From Phymorhynchus buccinoides (taxonomy: Eukaryota > Mollusca > Gastropoda > Neogastropoda > Raphitomidae), in NCBI GenBank assembly GCA_017654935.2, contig CM065711.1, positions 35,461,825 through 35,525,824 of the forward strand: a DNA stretch of 64,000 nucleotides, read 5' to 3'. Within the stretch, counting starts at the first letter, position 1; each line of letters starts with the position of its first letter. Positions 11,180 through 22,231 of the stretch are shown here, one piece after another. A model generated the notes under the pieces. The model was not told the DNA's origin, searched no databases, and saw only the letters and a program-made list of their open reading frames with translations. Position numbers and translations under genes: made by a program.

Positions 11180-11580
11180 TTCAGTGCTATGCTTTGTTGC
11201 TGCTGTTGTTTTTAATTTGTGATATTTATGTATATTAATTTGTGATGAAGTTTAACGTGGACACAGCCCTGGCATGGCCTTGTAATCTTAATATTAATCT
11301 TAATTGGTTCATCTATTTTAGGTAAAATTATTAGTAGTTTTTTTATGAGTGTACGTTCTTCATGTTTTTCACATAATTCTAATCAAATTATCTCCCTCTT
11401 TTAATTCCTTGATGATGTTATATGCATCTTATTGTAGTTATTGTCTTAACGGTGGTGTTTCGATTTATGTAATCTGATTGTTTTTAGCATTGTTTATCGA
11501 GCCTGTGATCGCACAATTTAATTTCCACAACTAACGAATGAATAAAGTTGTATTGAATTGAATATTGAATTGAATAAGAA
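11180..11580 (+). repeat. Possible 3' end of a LINE
   Basis: The block ends in aataaagttgtattgaattg followed by further ATTGAATTG copies (11540-11577). That is the short-repeat tail style of CR1/L2/RTE-type LINEs. No coding sequence of the element is recognisable upstream, so only the tail and 3' UTR would be present. Confidence 0.45.
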
Positions 11581-13125
11581 AATAGGGTTTTCAGATAACA
11601 GGCCCTGATGTGAGTGCTATTTACAGGCATCGCGCTAGAGTTTTTCAAAATGCGTTTGTCTTACGCAAAGTCGGACAAAAAAATGCGTAAACTAGGCTAA
11701 AAATATGTCGCATCATAACACTATAAATTGATGTAAAAAATAAAATAATAGCATGTTTTACGCCTATCCGCACATAACCACCTGTTTTCTATGCTTACAT
11801 CATCACTGACATACATCACAAGCCCTGCTGATCATACCAACTACAGTGCCAGTCAATGCCTGCCCCTGACCATTCACCTCGCATCAGTGTGTCACTGTGT
11901 GTTAACACGAGAGGAGATCTGGACTACAGTACATGCATCTAGCTACTTGTTGACTCACCAACAGCGAAACACAAACCACAGTAAAAATGTTGACCCCCCC
12001 ATTCACACACACACAACTCACCCAGACAGCTGAGTACCTCGACGATGTTTGTAGAATTTTAAGGGAGCACTCAATAATAAAGTTTTGCCTTAACATATGA
12101 TGAACACATGTTTGGGGTATTTAGATGTGATTGTTTTGGCATTAACAATATGTGCCCGTAATAGAACTATTTCCTGGTTCTTCATGTATCTCTATTCGCT
12201 TGACACCCATTCAATCAAGTACGCTGGCAGTCAACACAAGGCCGTAGCCAGGGAAATTTCACAAGAGAGCGCCTTGCACGAAGCGCAACGTTTTTAACAA
12301 ACGGTGTCTAAGAAACGATTTTTAAAAGTGGAAATATATTACCTGATTGATCAATTAAAATTATTTTAAGTAAATGGGCCAGTAAGCAACAAAAAATGCC
12401 CCCGGGTTTTTTTCTGACACTTTTCATCAAATTTCTACTTGCGCTCAGCAACGCTCGAAGCGTTTGCTCTTGAGAAACATCCTCCAGTCAGTGTCAGAGA
12501 ATGGCTTACTGCATGGATGCATACTGTAAGTAGGTTTCCCGCCAAACACTACACCTGCATCATCAGCAACTGGACGGGAATTATTGACAGAGAAAGGAGG
12601 GAATCCGTCCCTTCTCTATATTAAACAGTGGAGATTTTCTTTGGTCTGTTCCAGAAAAGGAATCAAACTACCAAGTGAAATTGTGTTGGCGCAAGTAGGC
12701 TGGTCGGTAGCACCTCTATTCAATACCGTACAGGCAGGCAGTGAGACTTCATAAGTCTGATTCAGCATTTAGACTCAGATGCAGTTTTGAGCAGACTTTG
12801 TTTTGCGTACGTGTTGCGCGTAAGCGCCATGAAAATGTATCGGCGATTTTTAAAATGCGTCAAATACGCAACAAACATGCGTATAACGCGACCACTGTAT
12901 TGAGGCACAAGAAGTCTTGCGAAATCATGCTCCTTGCAAAACGCGAATGGGGTGAAAGGCGATAATATTATCCGCCCTTTTAGCATTGGTACCACCACAA
13001 AGACATAGGCTTGGCGCGTGTATTCTGTTTTGATGGATAGCATGCGACTTAGCTCATCGATTTAACTTAGAAGCTTTCCGAAAAGCCCATTAAATCCTAA
13101 TAGGAATTTGGGCTGCGCTCTCCGA
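11581..13125. other. Intronic sequence, no gene seen
   Basis: No domain recognised. The words aaaatgcgt and acgcaaa recur near 11650-11690 and 12830-12900, suggesting two diverged copies of a dispersed repeat. Otherwise unremarkable. Confidence 0.4.
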
Positions 13126-13129
13126 GCTG

Positions 13130-13480
13130 ATGCTAATTCAGCATCAAGTGCTCTACATGGTTAGTAAAGGGAAGCACTAACATGACAGTCTTCAACCAAC
13201 GTCCGGGTACAATAGATTGTGGAAGACTATGACTCTCATTCTCAAAGTAGCGGGCCTTGGCACCGGCTCTGGTGCTGCAGCCAAAGGGATGGGTTGGCCT
13301 TTGGGGACCTTCCCCAACGCCAGCAGTCACCAAATCTCTTTGGCCGAGAAAGAGGGGATGTACCCTGGGCAAGGAATATCCACGATAAACAAATTTTAGC
13401 CCAGCCCGCCAGAATAGCATCTACCCCCTCTGCTATCTGGCAGTCATGGTCGGAAACGACTGACTGGCGCACACAGTACA
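13130..13480. repeat. Probable dispersed repeat sharing a 19-bp word with satellite B
   Basis: Structured GC-richer block inside the intron with no protein recognised. At 13354-13372 it contains ggggatgtaccctgggcaa, identical to the core word of the 69-bp satellite at 57650-60272 (inverted at 34395-36025). The rest of the satellite unit matches poorly here. Confidence 0.4.
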
Positions 13481-13604
13481 TGGCAAATAATTATGACTTA
13501 AATTCAACATATCTTTGAGGAGAGTTTATCAGTAGAAAGATCTTGTATAACTTAAACTATATACCTTTGATTATTCAAATTCTATGCAACTTTATATCAT
13601 ATCT

Positions 13605-14010
13605 AGGCCAAGTTTAAAAATGAAGGTCAAAGGTCAAGGTTGCTGGCGCTGAAAATGCTGCAGAGCACCTGGCTCTATAACGATTGAACTGAAGGACATA
13701 GGACGCTCGCGGATACTAAGAATACCTCAGTCAATTCCAAAAATGAAGGTCATAGGTCAAAGGTCAATGGCACTATAACGATTAAACGGAAGGACATAGG
13801 ACGCTCGTGGATAGGTACCTCGGCCACTTCCAAAAAATGAAAGTCATAGGTCAAAGGTCAAGGTCACTTGTAGTGAAAATGCTGCTGAGCACCTGGCACG
13901 ATAACGTTTGAACGTAGAGACCTAGGGACATTCAAATTTTGCTTGCGGGATAGGTACTATGGATATCTAGACCAAAAACAAGGTCAAAGGTCAAGGTCAC
14001 TGGGAAACCT
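13605..14010 (+). repeat. ~115 bp tandem repeat carrying AGGTCA direct-repeat words
   Basis: About three and a half copies. Each starts with aaaatgaaggtcaaaggtca-like sequence followed by gctgaaaatgctgc, gagcacctggc and aaggacataggacgctcg. The aggtcaaaggtca word matches the DR1 arrangement bound by nuclear receptors such as RXR or HNF4, but whether it is bound cannot be judged from sequence. Confidence 0.8.
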
Positions 14011-14442
14011 AGCTATGAATTTGGTCATACCAGGCAGCGGGACTTCTTCCTGCTCTTATCGACTTTTAAATGCTGTGGGATTTTTGTGTGTGCACAAAGC
14101 GCACCTGTGGGTCAGACTAGCTTTAAGACCTCATCCATTCAGAACTATAAAGAAAAGGTGACATCTGGATTTCAAGCCGGGGTAACTCACTCTGCTGTCA
14201 CGAATTGAAATCACTGTAGTCGCGCATTGAACGTCTTAACCACTCTGCTGCCTTGCTCCTTCCATGTATTCCTGTTACAGTTTTAAGTTAATTGATTTTT
14301 TTCCGTTCAAAATTAAGGGCTAAGAAATGTGTAATGTTTCAGTTGCAGCTGCTGCTTCTTCTGCCGCTGACAGCTGTGTACGTAATTGATGAAGATGATG
14401 AAACGTACATTATGAAGCAATGCATTTCTTTCTGTTGTTCAG

Positions 14443-16770
14443 CAGGAATGCTGTGAACCACCACCTTCCTCCCTGTGTCAACCATCAGGGTCAGGTCAGA
14501 CACCAGGTGTCCGTGATGTGAGCAGAAAGACTGTGACTTCAGCAACAAACCTGACGGGGAAACCAAGTGGTCAGAAATCATTTGCCTGTGATGTGTGTGG
14601 TAAGAGTTTTGGACGGGCAAGTCACCTGAAGAGGCACAAGAAGTTGATCCACACAAATAAAAGACCATTTGCTTGTGATGTGTGTGGTAAGAGTTTTCAG
14701 GCGCCATCTGATCTGAAGAAGCACAAAAAAATTAATACAGGTCATAAACCATTTGTCTGTGATGTGTGTAGTAAGAGTTTTGGACAGGCAGGTCACCTGA
14801 CGACGCACAAGATGATCCACACAGGTCAGAAACCGTTTGCCTGTGATGTGTGTAGTAAGAGTTTTGGACGGGCAGGTCACCTGAAGGCACACAAGATGAT
14901 CCACACAGGTCTGAAACCGTTTGCCTGTGATGTGTGCAATTATTCCTGTGCACAAGCAGGTGATCTAAAAATGCACAAAATAATTCATACAGGTCAGAAA
15001 CCATTTGCCTGTGATATGTGCAATAAGACTTTTGGAGAGGCAAATGACCTGAGGAGACACAAGTTGATCCATACAGGTGAAAAACCATTTTTCTGTGACA
15101 TGTGTGGTAAGAAATTTATAGGGGCACATTATCTGAAGGTACATAGTTCTACCCATACAGGAGAGAAGCGTTTTGTCTGTGACGTGTGTGGTAAGATGTT
15201 CGCTAAGGCTTGTTACCTGAAAAGCCATAAGGTGATCCATTCTGAGAAGAAACCATTTGCCTGTGATCTATGTAATCATACTTCTAAGCGCGCAAGTTCT
15301 CTAAAGATTCACAAGATGATCCACGCAGGTAAAAGACCATTTGCTTGTGATGTGTGTGGTAAGACTTTTATAGAATCAAGCAAACTGAAGAGACACAAGT
15401 TGATCCATACTGGTCAGAAACAATTCACTTTTAAATCGGCCCAAGGCCTCAAGACACACAAATTGACCCATACGCGTCAGAAATCATTAAAGTTTCTGTG
15501 TGATGTTTGTGGTAAGACTTTTTCATGGGCAATGAGCCTGAAAGTGCACAAGGTGATCCACACAGGTCAGAAACCATTTGCATGTGATGTGTGCAGTAAG
15601 ACTTTCTCACAAGTTAGGAACCTGAAGACGCACAAGAGGATACATACAGGTCAGAAACCATTTGCCTGTGATGTGTGTTGTAAGACTTTTTCATGGGCAA
15701 TGAGCCTGAAAGCGCACAAGGTGATCCACACAGGTCAGAAACCATTTGCCTGTGATGTGTGCAATTATTCCTCTGCACGAGCAGGTAATCTAAAGATGCA
15801 CAAGTTGATCCACTCGAGTCAGAAACTGTTTGCTTGTGATGTGTGTGACAAGACTTTTGTATGGCCAAGTAGCCTGAGAAAACATATGGTGATCCACTCA
15901 AGTCAGAATTCATTTGTATGTGATGTGTGTGGTCAGATGTTTACAAGGACAGGTGGCCTGGACAGACACAAGTTGACCCATACAGATCAGAAAGCATTTG
16001 CCTGTGATGTATGTGGTAAGAAGTTTACAAGGGCAGGTCACTTGGACAGACACAAGTTGACCCATACAGATCAGAAACCATTTGCCTGTGATGTATGTGG
16101 TAAGAAGTTTCTACATGCAGGTTACTTAAAAAAACATAAGACTGTCCATACTGAGGTGAAACCATTTGCCTGTGATGTGTGCAATTATTCATCTGCACGA
16201 GCAGGTAATCTAAAGATGCACAAGTTGATCCACTCAAGTCAGAAACTGTTTGCTTGTGATGTGTGTGGTAAGACTTTTGTATGGCCAAGTAGCCTGAGAA
16301 AACATATGGTGATCCACTCAAGTCAGAATCCATTTGTATGTGATGTGTGTGGCAAGATGTTTACAAGGGCAGGTCACCTGGACAGACACAAGTTGATCCA
16401 TACAGATCAGAAACCATTTGCCTGTGATGTATGTGGTAAGAGGTTTGCAGATGCAGGTAACTTAAAAAAACATAAGACTATCCATACTGAGGTGAAACCA
16501 TCTGCCAGTGATGTGTGTGGTAAGACTTTTCCACATGCAAGTAACTTAAAAAATTATAAGACCTCCCATACTGAGGTGAAACCATGTGCCTGTGATGTGT
16601 GTGGTAAGACTTTTTCATGGCCAAGTAGTCTGAAATCACACATGGTGATCCACTCAAGTCAGAAACTGTTTGCTTGTGATGTGTGTGGTAAGACGTTTAC
16701 AAGGGCAGGTCACCTGAACAGACACAAGTTGACCCATACAGATCAGAAACCATTTGCCTGTGATGTGTGA
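14443..16770 (+). CDS. C2H2 zinc-finger protein, terminal exon with about 26 finger units
   Basis: An acceptor at gttgttcagcag (AG at 14441-14442, with a second CAG three bases on, so NAGNAG) opens a frame that is uninterrupted to the stop at 16768-16770. After a linker (QECCEPPPSS...), fingers repeat every 84 bp as FACDVCGKxF...LxxHKxIH joined by TGQKP, SSQKL, TDQKP or TEVKP linkers. Roughly 23 are canonical. Finger 2 lacks its last His (HKKINTG). A unit near 15420 has lost both Cys. The unit near 16500 reads SASDVCGK...NYKTSH, losing one Cys and one His. The stop falls inside a final finger (FACDV*). Such proteins bind DNA in the nucleus. The target is unknown, and no KRAB or BTB domain is present. 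Confidence 0.9.
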   Translation, partial: QECCEPPPSSLCQPSGSGQTPGVRDVSRKTVTSATNLTGKPSGQKSFACDVCGKSFGRASHLKRHKKLIHTNKRPFACDVCGKSFQAPSDLKKHKKINTGHKPFVCDVCSKSFGQAGHLTTHKMIHTGQKPFACDVCSKSFGRAGHLKAHKMIHTGLKPFACDVCNYSCAQAGDLKMHKIIHTGQKPFACDMCNKTFGEANDLRRHKLIHTGEKPFFCDMCGKKFIGAHYLKVHSSTHTGEKRFVCDVCGKMFAKACYLKSHKVIHSEKKPFACDLCNHTSKRASSLKIHKMIHAGKRPFACDVCGKTFIESSKLKRHKLIHTGQKQFTFKSAQGLKTHKLTHTRQKSLKFLCDVCGKTFSWAMSLKVHKVIHTGQKPFACDVCSKTFSQVRNLKTHKRIHTGQKPFACDVCCKTFSWAMSLKAHKVIHTGQKPFACDVCNYSSARAGNLKMHKLIHSSQKLFACDVCDKTFVWPSSLRKHMVIHSSQNSFVCDVCGQMFTRTGGLDRHKLTHTDQKAFACDVCGKKFTRAGHLDRHKLTHTDQKPFACDVCGKKFLHAGYLKKHKTVHTEVKPFACDVCNYSSARAGNLKMHKLIHSSQKLFACDVCGKTFVWPSSLRKHMVIHSSQNPFVCDVCGKMFTRAGHLDRHKLIHTDQKPFACDVCGKRFADAGNLKKHKTIHTEVKPSASDVCGKTFPHASNLKNYKTSHTEVKPCACDVCGKTFSWPSSLKSHMVIHSSQKLFACDVCGKTFTRAGHLNRHKLTHTDQKPFACDV
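15746..16585 (+). repeat. Duplicated five-finger block (2 x 420 bp)
   Basis: Fingers starting at 15746 and 16166 are offset by exactly 420 bp (5 x 84). The first three fingers of each block (NYSSARAGNLK, VWPSSLRK, TRxGxLDR) are nearly identical in DNA. The last two have diverged. Finger 18 is in turn a near-copy of finger 17. Confidence 0.85.
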
Positions 16771-17756
16771 TGTGCAAGGTTCTAAAACATGTCCATGCTG
16801 GAAAAACACATAAAAGAACAATCCATAGCTGGGAATCCTAACTTATTAGATCATAGACATACAGTGGTAAACGTTTTCAAATTCACTTGGCTTTGATTGA
16901 GTCGTTTAGATAAACATAAACAAATGCTATAAAGGCAGTGAAGGGGCAAAGTTTCTTGATTTTCATTTAGTTTTTGAAAAACAAAATGCTCGGAAATTGA
17001 AAAAAAATGTCTGCTAAAGTGGAAGTGACGACACAGAACTTGAATGTCAAGGAAGTAGACTTGATTGATGCCAATGCCAATTCGCTCATGTTGGGCGCAT
17101 GAACTGAACGCATGTGTGTCAAACTGTACCTTTCATTGATTTCCTCAGCAAGACTCTGTATACCTAAGAATGGCTGCAAAACTCAAAAGACTTAACTCCA
17201 ACAATCACAGAAAGTCTAAAAACAAACAAGAATGACATCGAACCCCGATCAGTTGTAGAACTCATTTTTGTGTTGACGTCACTGTTGTTTCCTTCTGCGT
17301 CAAAGGTACTGTGCGTCATAGAGTTCTCAATACACCTCAAGTTGGAATTTGGTTAATGAGATGGCATCAAAAGCCGCACTTACAATAAACAAATTATTTC
17401 AATTGCGAGGTGACTTGGAGAGTAAAAAGATTGAGCAAATAATGATGAGAGAACCGTATTCAAACTGTCGTCAATAAAAGCATATTTTTCGCGGATAGCC
17501 GATTTGAAGCAAACATGCCACGAATCAACTCTTTAAGGCAAATTACAGTGGATTAAAGGGTTCTTGTTTCAAAGAACACAATGAGTTAGAATTGACAATT
17601 CTTACTTAGAGGAAGCAAAGTTCCTTGGCATTCCTAAAGAAGCATATTAGGCCTTGTCTTATTTACAAGACCATTTGCAAACCACCAACGCACAAAGCAA
17701 GAATCAAGATAAAAGAAGAATGAAAGGACAAGCCAGGCCCATATCCAGCCTCAATT
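16771..17756. other. 3' flank of the zinc-finger gene, no further gene seen
   Basis: No further fingers are readable beyond the stop. Candidate polyadenylation words AATAAA occur near 17383 and 17474. The rest is AT-rich with no recognised repeat. Confidence 0.45.
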
Positions 17757-17944
17757 ACTACTACACTCTCCTGCGACTACTACTACTAATACTACTACTA
17801 CTGCTACTGCTGTGCTGCTGCTCGGCTGCTGGGGCTGCTGCCGCTGCTGCTGCTGCTGACTGCTGCTGCTGCTGCTGCTAATACTAATACTGCTGCTACT
17901 ACTACTATGACTATCTACTACTATGACTGCTGCTGCTGCTGCTA

Positions 17945-17993
<49 letters not shown>

Positions 17994-18381
17994 GCTGCTA
18001 CTGCTGCTGACTACTACTACTCCTACTACTACTGCTACTACTACTACTACTACTACTACTACTGGGGGCACACTGACTTACTACTACTCTACTACTACTA
18101 CTACTACTACTATTACTACTACTGCTACTACTACTACAATACTAAACATACTACACTACTACTACTACTACTACTTCAACTACTAGTTCTACTACTACTA
18201 CCTACTACTACTACTACTACTGCTGCTAATACTACTACTACTACTATGCTGCTGCTACTGCTGCAGCTACTACTACTACTACCTACTGCTGCTACTACTA
18301 CGGACTGCTACAACTACTACTACTATTACTACTACTAATACTACTACTGACATACTACTGACTACTGCTGCTACTACTATA

Positions 18382-18412
<31 letters not shown>

Positions 18413-19287
18413 TCTGCTATGCTGTCTGCTGCTGCTATACTACTATACTACTACTACTAATACTACGACTACTACTGTACTAACTACTACTAACTACTGT
18501 TACTACTGCTGCTGCTACTACTGCACTACTACTACTACTACGATCTACATACTACGTACTACTACTACTACTACTACATACTACTAATACTACGACTACT
18601 ACTACTACTACTAAACACTTATACTACTACTACTACTACTACAACTAATAAAACTACTACTACTACTACTACTAACACTACTACTACTATGACTAACGAC
18701 GTGATTACCTACTACTACTACTACTACTGCGCTGCTACTGTTGCTACTACTACTGGCTGCTACTACTATATGCTATTATATGCTATACTATGCTATGCTA
18801 ATACTAATACCTATACTATACTACGACTACTAATACTACTACTACTCTAGTTACTACTATTGCTGCTGCTGCTACTACTACTACTTACTATTACTACTAC
18901 TACTACTACTACTTATACTTACTACTTATACTACTACTACTACTACTACTACTACGACTGCAAATACTACTACTACTACTACTCCTACTACTAATACTGC
19001 TGCTGCTGCTGCTGCTGCTGCTGTTCACTATTACCACTACTAATTACTACTAATACTACTACTACTACGTACTACTACTGCTGTTGCTGCTGCTACTACT
19101 ACTACTACTAATACTACTAATACTAACTACTCACTACTACTACTACGACGACTACTACAACTACTACTACAAATACAACAACTACTACTACTACTACTAA
19201 TAATACTGCTGCTGCTGCTGACTGCTACTACTACTACTACTACTACTTCCACCACCACAACAACTACTACTACTACTACTACTGGCT
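17757..19287. repeat. 1.5 kb compound CTA/CTG trinucleotide tract
   Basis: An almost continuous mix of CTA and CTG triplets, with pure CTG runs near 17944-17990, 18389-18410 and 18998-19021. Phase breaks are frequent, so there is no long coding frame. The minus strand reads poly-Gln only over short stretches. Confidence 0.97.
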
Positions 19288-19519
19288 ACATGCCTACTAC
19301 TACTACTGAACACTCTCTATTGATGACAGAGAGCAAAGGGAAAAGGCAGAGTCCAAAGAGATGTGACAGACTAGAGGAAAGTTACAAGCCACAGAACTTC
19401 CAAAAGGTGGGGGAACTATTGTTACGATGTATGATCGTAACACCACGAAAAAACCCGACAAAACGTAACCTTTACTATGCCTCCAATAATTATATTTTCA
19501 CAATAAACAAATTGAAGTA

Positions 19520-19800
19520 GTCATTTCTCACAAAGTTTTAGGGGTTACCTTTGACAATATTTTTCTTGGTCTCCCCATATTAGTAGTTTAAATAAACGTG
19601 TCTCACAAAAACTCTACCTCTTCTCTAAAATTAAACACTTTCTTAATCTTGATGCCCGTAAGCATTTTTTTTATGCATGTATTCAATCACACATAGATTA
19701 CGCCTCAACACCCTTCGATTCAAGTAGTGACTACACATTAAAGGCATTAATTATTGCTCATAAGCTAGCCCTTAAAGCAGTCCTCCTAAAATTGTATTCT
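19520..19800 (+). pseudogene. LINE reverse transcriptase C-terminal remnant
   Basis: Across shifted frames I read VLGVTFDN, then SWSPH-like residues, KRVSQKLYLFSKIKHF, LDARKHFFYACIQSHIDYAS, and HKLALKAVLLK. This is the post-palm region of a CR1/L2-type LINE. Several frameshifts make it clearly dead. Confidence 0.75.
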
Positions 19801-19884
19801 GTAACTTTTCAGCCAAACAAGAATTTTTGGGCGAATTTTACGAAGATTTTAAAGAAACCTCAAATATCATTTTAACCAGATTAA

Positions 19885-20151
19885 AAAACAAACACTCTTA
19901 TACATACGCTAAAGTTAGGGATCTATTATGCCGAAAACGTATTCCTAGAGGCTGGTGTTGAACTACATGATGTTACTAATTGGGAATACACGCAGTGGGA
20001 ACGGGGAGATCCAATATTCGACACCTCCCTACACGAAACATATTCCAAACAGGAAGACCCAAACTTAATCACTATTGCATCCAAAGAGTATGGGGCTGCT
20101 GACAGAAGAGTTCTGCCGGCTGTGGCGGTCAGCCCCACACACTTCAAGTAA
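19885..20151 (+). other. Unrecognised 88-codon open stretch without a start
   Basis: The frame is open from the stop at 19882 to TAA at 20149-20151. It is rich in ordinary protein-like composition (for example WEYTQWERGDPIF and ASKEYGAADRRVLPAVAV). I do not recognise the family. It could be an exon or the tail of a mobile element. No clear acceptor or Met was found. Confidence 0.3.
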
Positions 20152-20371
20152 AATTAAACTTGATAAAGTAACACTTGTCTTTACATTATGTAATAATTAT
20201 CTGTCGATTTTGTAAGCTCATATAGTTTGTTGCAATTTCAGTATTGAGCTAATTAATTCATTACCTAAGTCTAATTAGTGTTGTGCAACAACAATCTTAC
20301 ATCGTGACAATTTATATAAGTTCTTGTGAATTTTATCAATTTGTTATATAATTCAAAATGGTATTTTTGTT

Positions 20372-20470
20372 TTGGCCCTTTAAACAATAAAGTTGCCCTA
20401 TCTCACTCTCAATCATGGTGTAGTCTTTGACTTCTGACAACAAAGGGTTTGTGTGGATGTAAGAGACGCA
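20372..20470 (+). repeat. Direct repeat, copy 1
   Basis: About 95 bp with the words aataaagttgcc, tctcactctcaatca, gtctttgacttctgacaa and tttgtgtggatgtaagagac. It recurs in direct orientation at 22138-22231 with about 10-15% differences. Confidence 0.85.
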
Positions 20471-21429
20471 AATCCCCTTTTTTGTACCCAGTCAAAGAAG
20501 TGAGAGTTGTTTCCCTTTCTATAACACTTTTGTGTTATTTCCGGCAGTCAATGACGAAGCCCTTCCTAAATGACAAAAAAATTTTTGTTGGCATTAATAG
20601 CCAGGTTTTACGAACCAAAAGTTTTACCCGCCTTCCACACCTTAATCTCCTCCAGGAGGCATTTCTGTATTGGGTGCATCTGACTAGAAGGTTTTTTCTC
20701 CGGGCACTCCGGTTTCCCTTCTCACCCCCTGGTGCCAGGGGAGGGAATCTCCCTGGGGTCAGACATGTGTTGGTTGCATTATTGCATGGGGAAAACAGAC
20801 ATACTGGAATTTTTGAACATAAATTGAGATGGTATATTTTCATGGTTGAGCAAAGATTCATTGTTAATACACAGAAAACCAAATTGGGTTACCTTGTCTA
20901 TTTTATAATTATTCTCATAGTTTGAAGTTTTGCATTCGAAATAGATCATTTGCAGACATTGGTCATAGAAGATCCAACTTTGCCTCTTTATTTCTATTGA
21001 CATCATTTGGAAAACAATCAAATAAACAAAAAAATCATTCAAAATTTGTCTTTCATGTTGTGGATACCGGTAGAACACATAAAAATAGATATAAATAATG
21101 CCCTAAAATAGAAAAATGATATTTTGGGGGTTGTTGACTATTTCTGGCTTTTGCTCAAATTAAAACATTCGGAGCGACTTATGCAGGGTTGTTTCCCATG
21201 CACCATCACAAATATATATGTGTACGAACATTAGCATATTTACACTATCGGGGTATTTCATTATTCAGTAACAGTTCTAAGTCTAACTGTACAGCATGCA
21301 TGAATGTGCAGTCTCTCACATAACTGTTATTCTAAAACGAGTGTGTATTTATCATTTTTGTCCGTCACCGAAGGTGAACGGGACTTTGCGATGGGCTGGT
21401 TTGTATTTTCTTTTTGTTTCCCTTTTTGT
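20471..21429. other. No gene seen
   Basis: A 158-codon open frame at 20449-20925 has no recognisable domain and an atypical composition. I do not accept it as a gene. The remainder is AT-rich. Confidence 0.4.
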
Positions 21430-22137
21430 TCTGTCTGTCCCAAGGATATCTCCCGAACCGCTTGACCGAATCGCGTCAAATTTTGTAGTATGTGAAGGTG
21501 TGCCTCCGCAATAGGAAGAGGACGGCGCCAAACCAGTTTTGCCGTCGTGACTCATTGGACCTTGACGTACTACCTTAAAAACCGAAATTCTATTTTTGGC
21601 CATATATCAGGCACTGGTTGACATATGATGTTGAAATTTGGTATGGAGGTGGTTTGGCTTATGGTGCTTTCTGAATATTGTGTACCTATCAAGGTCTAGG
21701 TCAAGGTCAAAAATATCGCTGGATCCTGAATATCGGAGGGTAATTTTTTTTCTCCTTCTTCCTGTCCCAATGATATCTTTCGAACGGGTCGATCGAATCA
21801 CGTACATTTTTGTGTGATGGTGTGTCACTAAGAGAGGAAGGCATCAGCGCATAAACTTTTCGCAATCGTGACCTTAACCGTGGCGTATGACTTTGAAAAC
21901 CGAAAAATCTTTCAGGGTCCATAACTCCCCACACCGTTTAGTGTTAGAGTCTTCAAAATTGGCATGAAGGTAATTTGCCTTATGACCGTTCTGATGATGG
22001 CTTACCGATCAAAGTCAACGTCAATGTCAAGGCTCTGGGAGATAGGTAAGCGACTTGTATTTTTTTGGTTTTGTTTTCTGTCTTGTCCCAAGGATACTCT
22101 CACGAACCGCTTGACCGAAAAATTGTAATTTTTGTTT
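21430..22137 (+). repeat. ~320 bp tandem repeat, about 2.2 units
   Basis: The word tgtcccaaggatatctcccg followed by aaccgcttgaccgaatcg starts near 21440. Diverged copies begin near 21767 and 22083. Intervening shared words include aaaaccgaaa and aaggtcaaggtc. It belongs to the same general style of 'gaccgattcgcttcaaattt' repeat seen at 43905-44560. Confidence 0.7.
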
Positions 22138-22231
22138 GGCAACTTTAAATAATAAGGTTGCCCATTCTCACTCTAAATCACTGTGTGTTCTTTGACTTGT
22201 GACAAAAAATGTTTTGTGTGGATGTAAGAGA
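22138..22231 (+). repeat. Direct repeat, copy 2
   Basis: Matches 20372-20470 and immediately precedes the RNase H coding remnant. The pair brackets about 1.67 kb. Confidence 0.85.

Noticed and set aside
13219..13518. 99-codon open frame inside the intron
   Set aside because: Overlapping frames on both strands are similarly open. The block behaves like a dispersed repeat rather than a gene.
17751..18071. Poly-Gln/poly-Ser open frame on the minus strand
   Set aside because: Trinucleotide tract translation. Phase breaks are frequent and no gene structure surrounds it.
20449..20925. 158-codon open frame
   Set aside because: No domain, no splice context, and it overlaps a dispersed direct repeat at its start.
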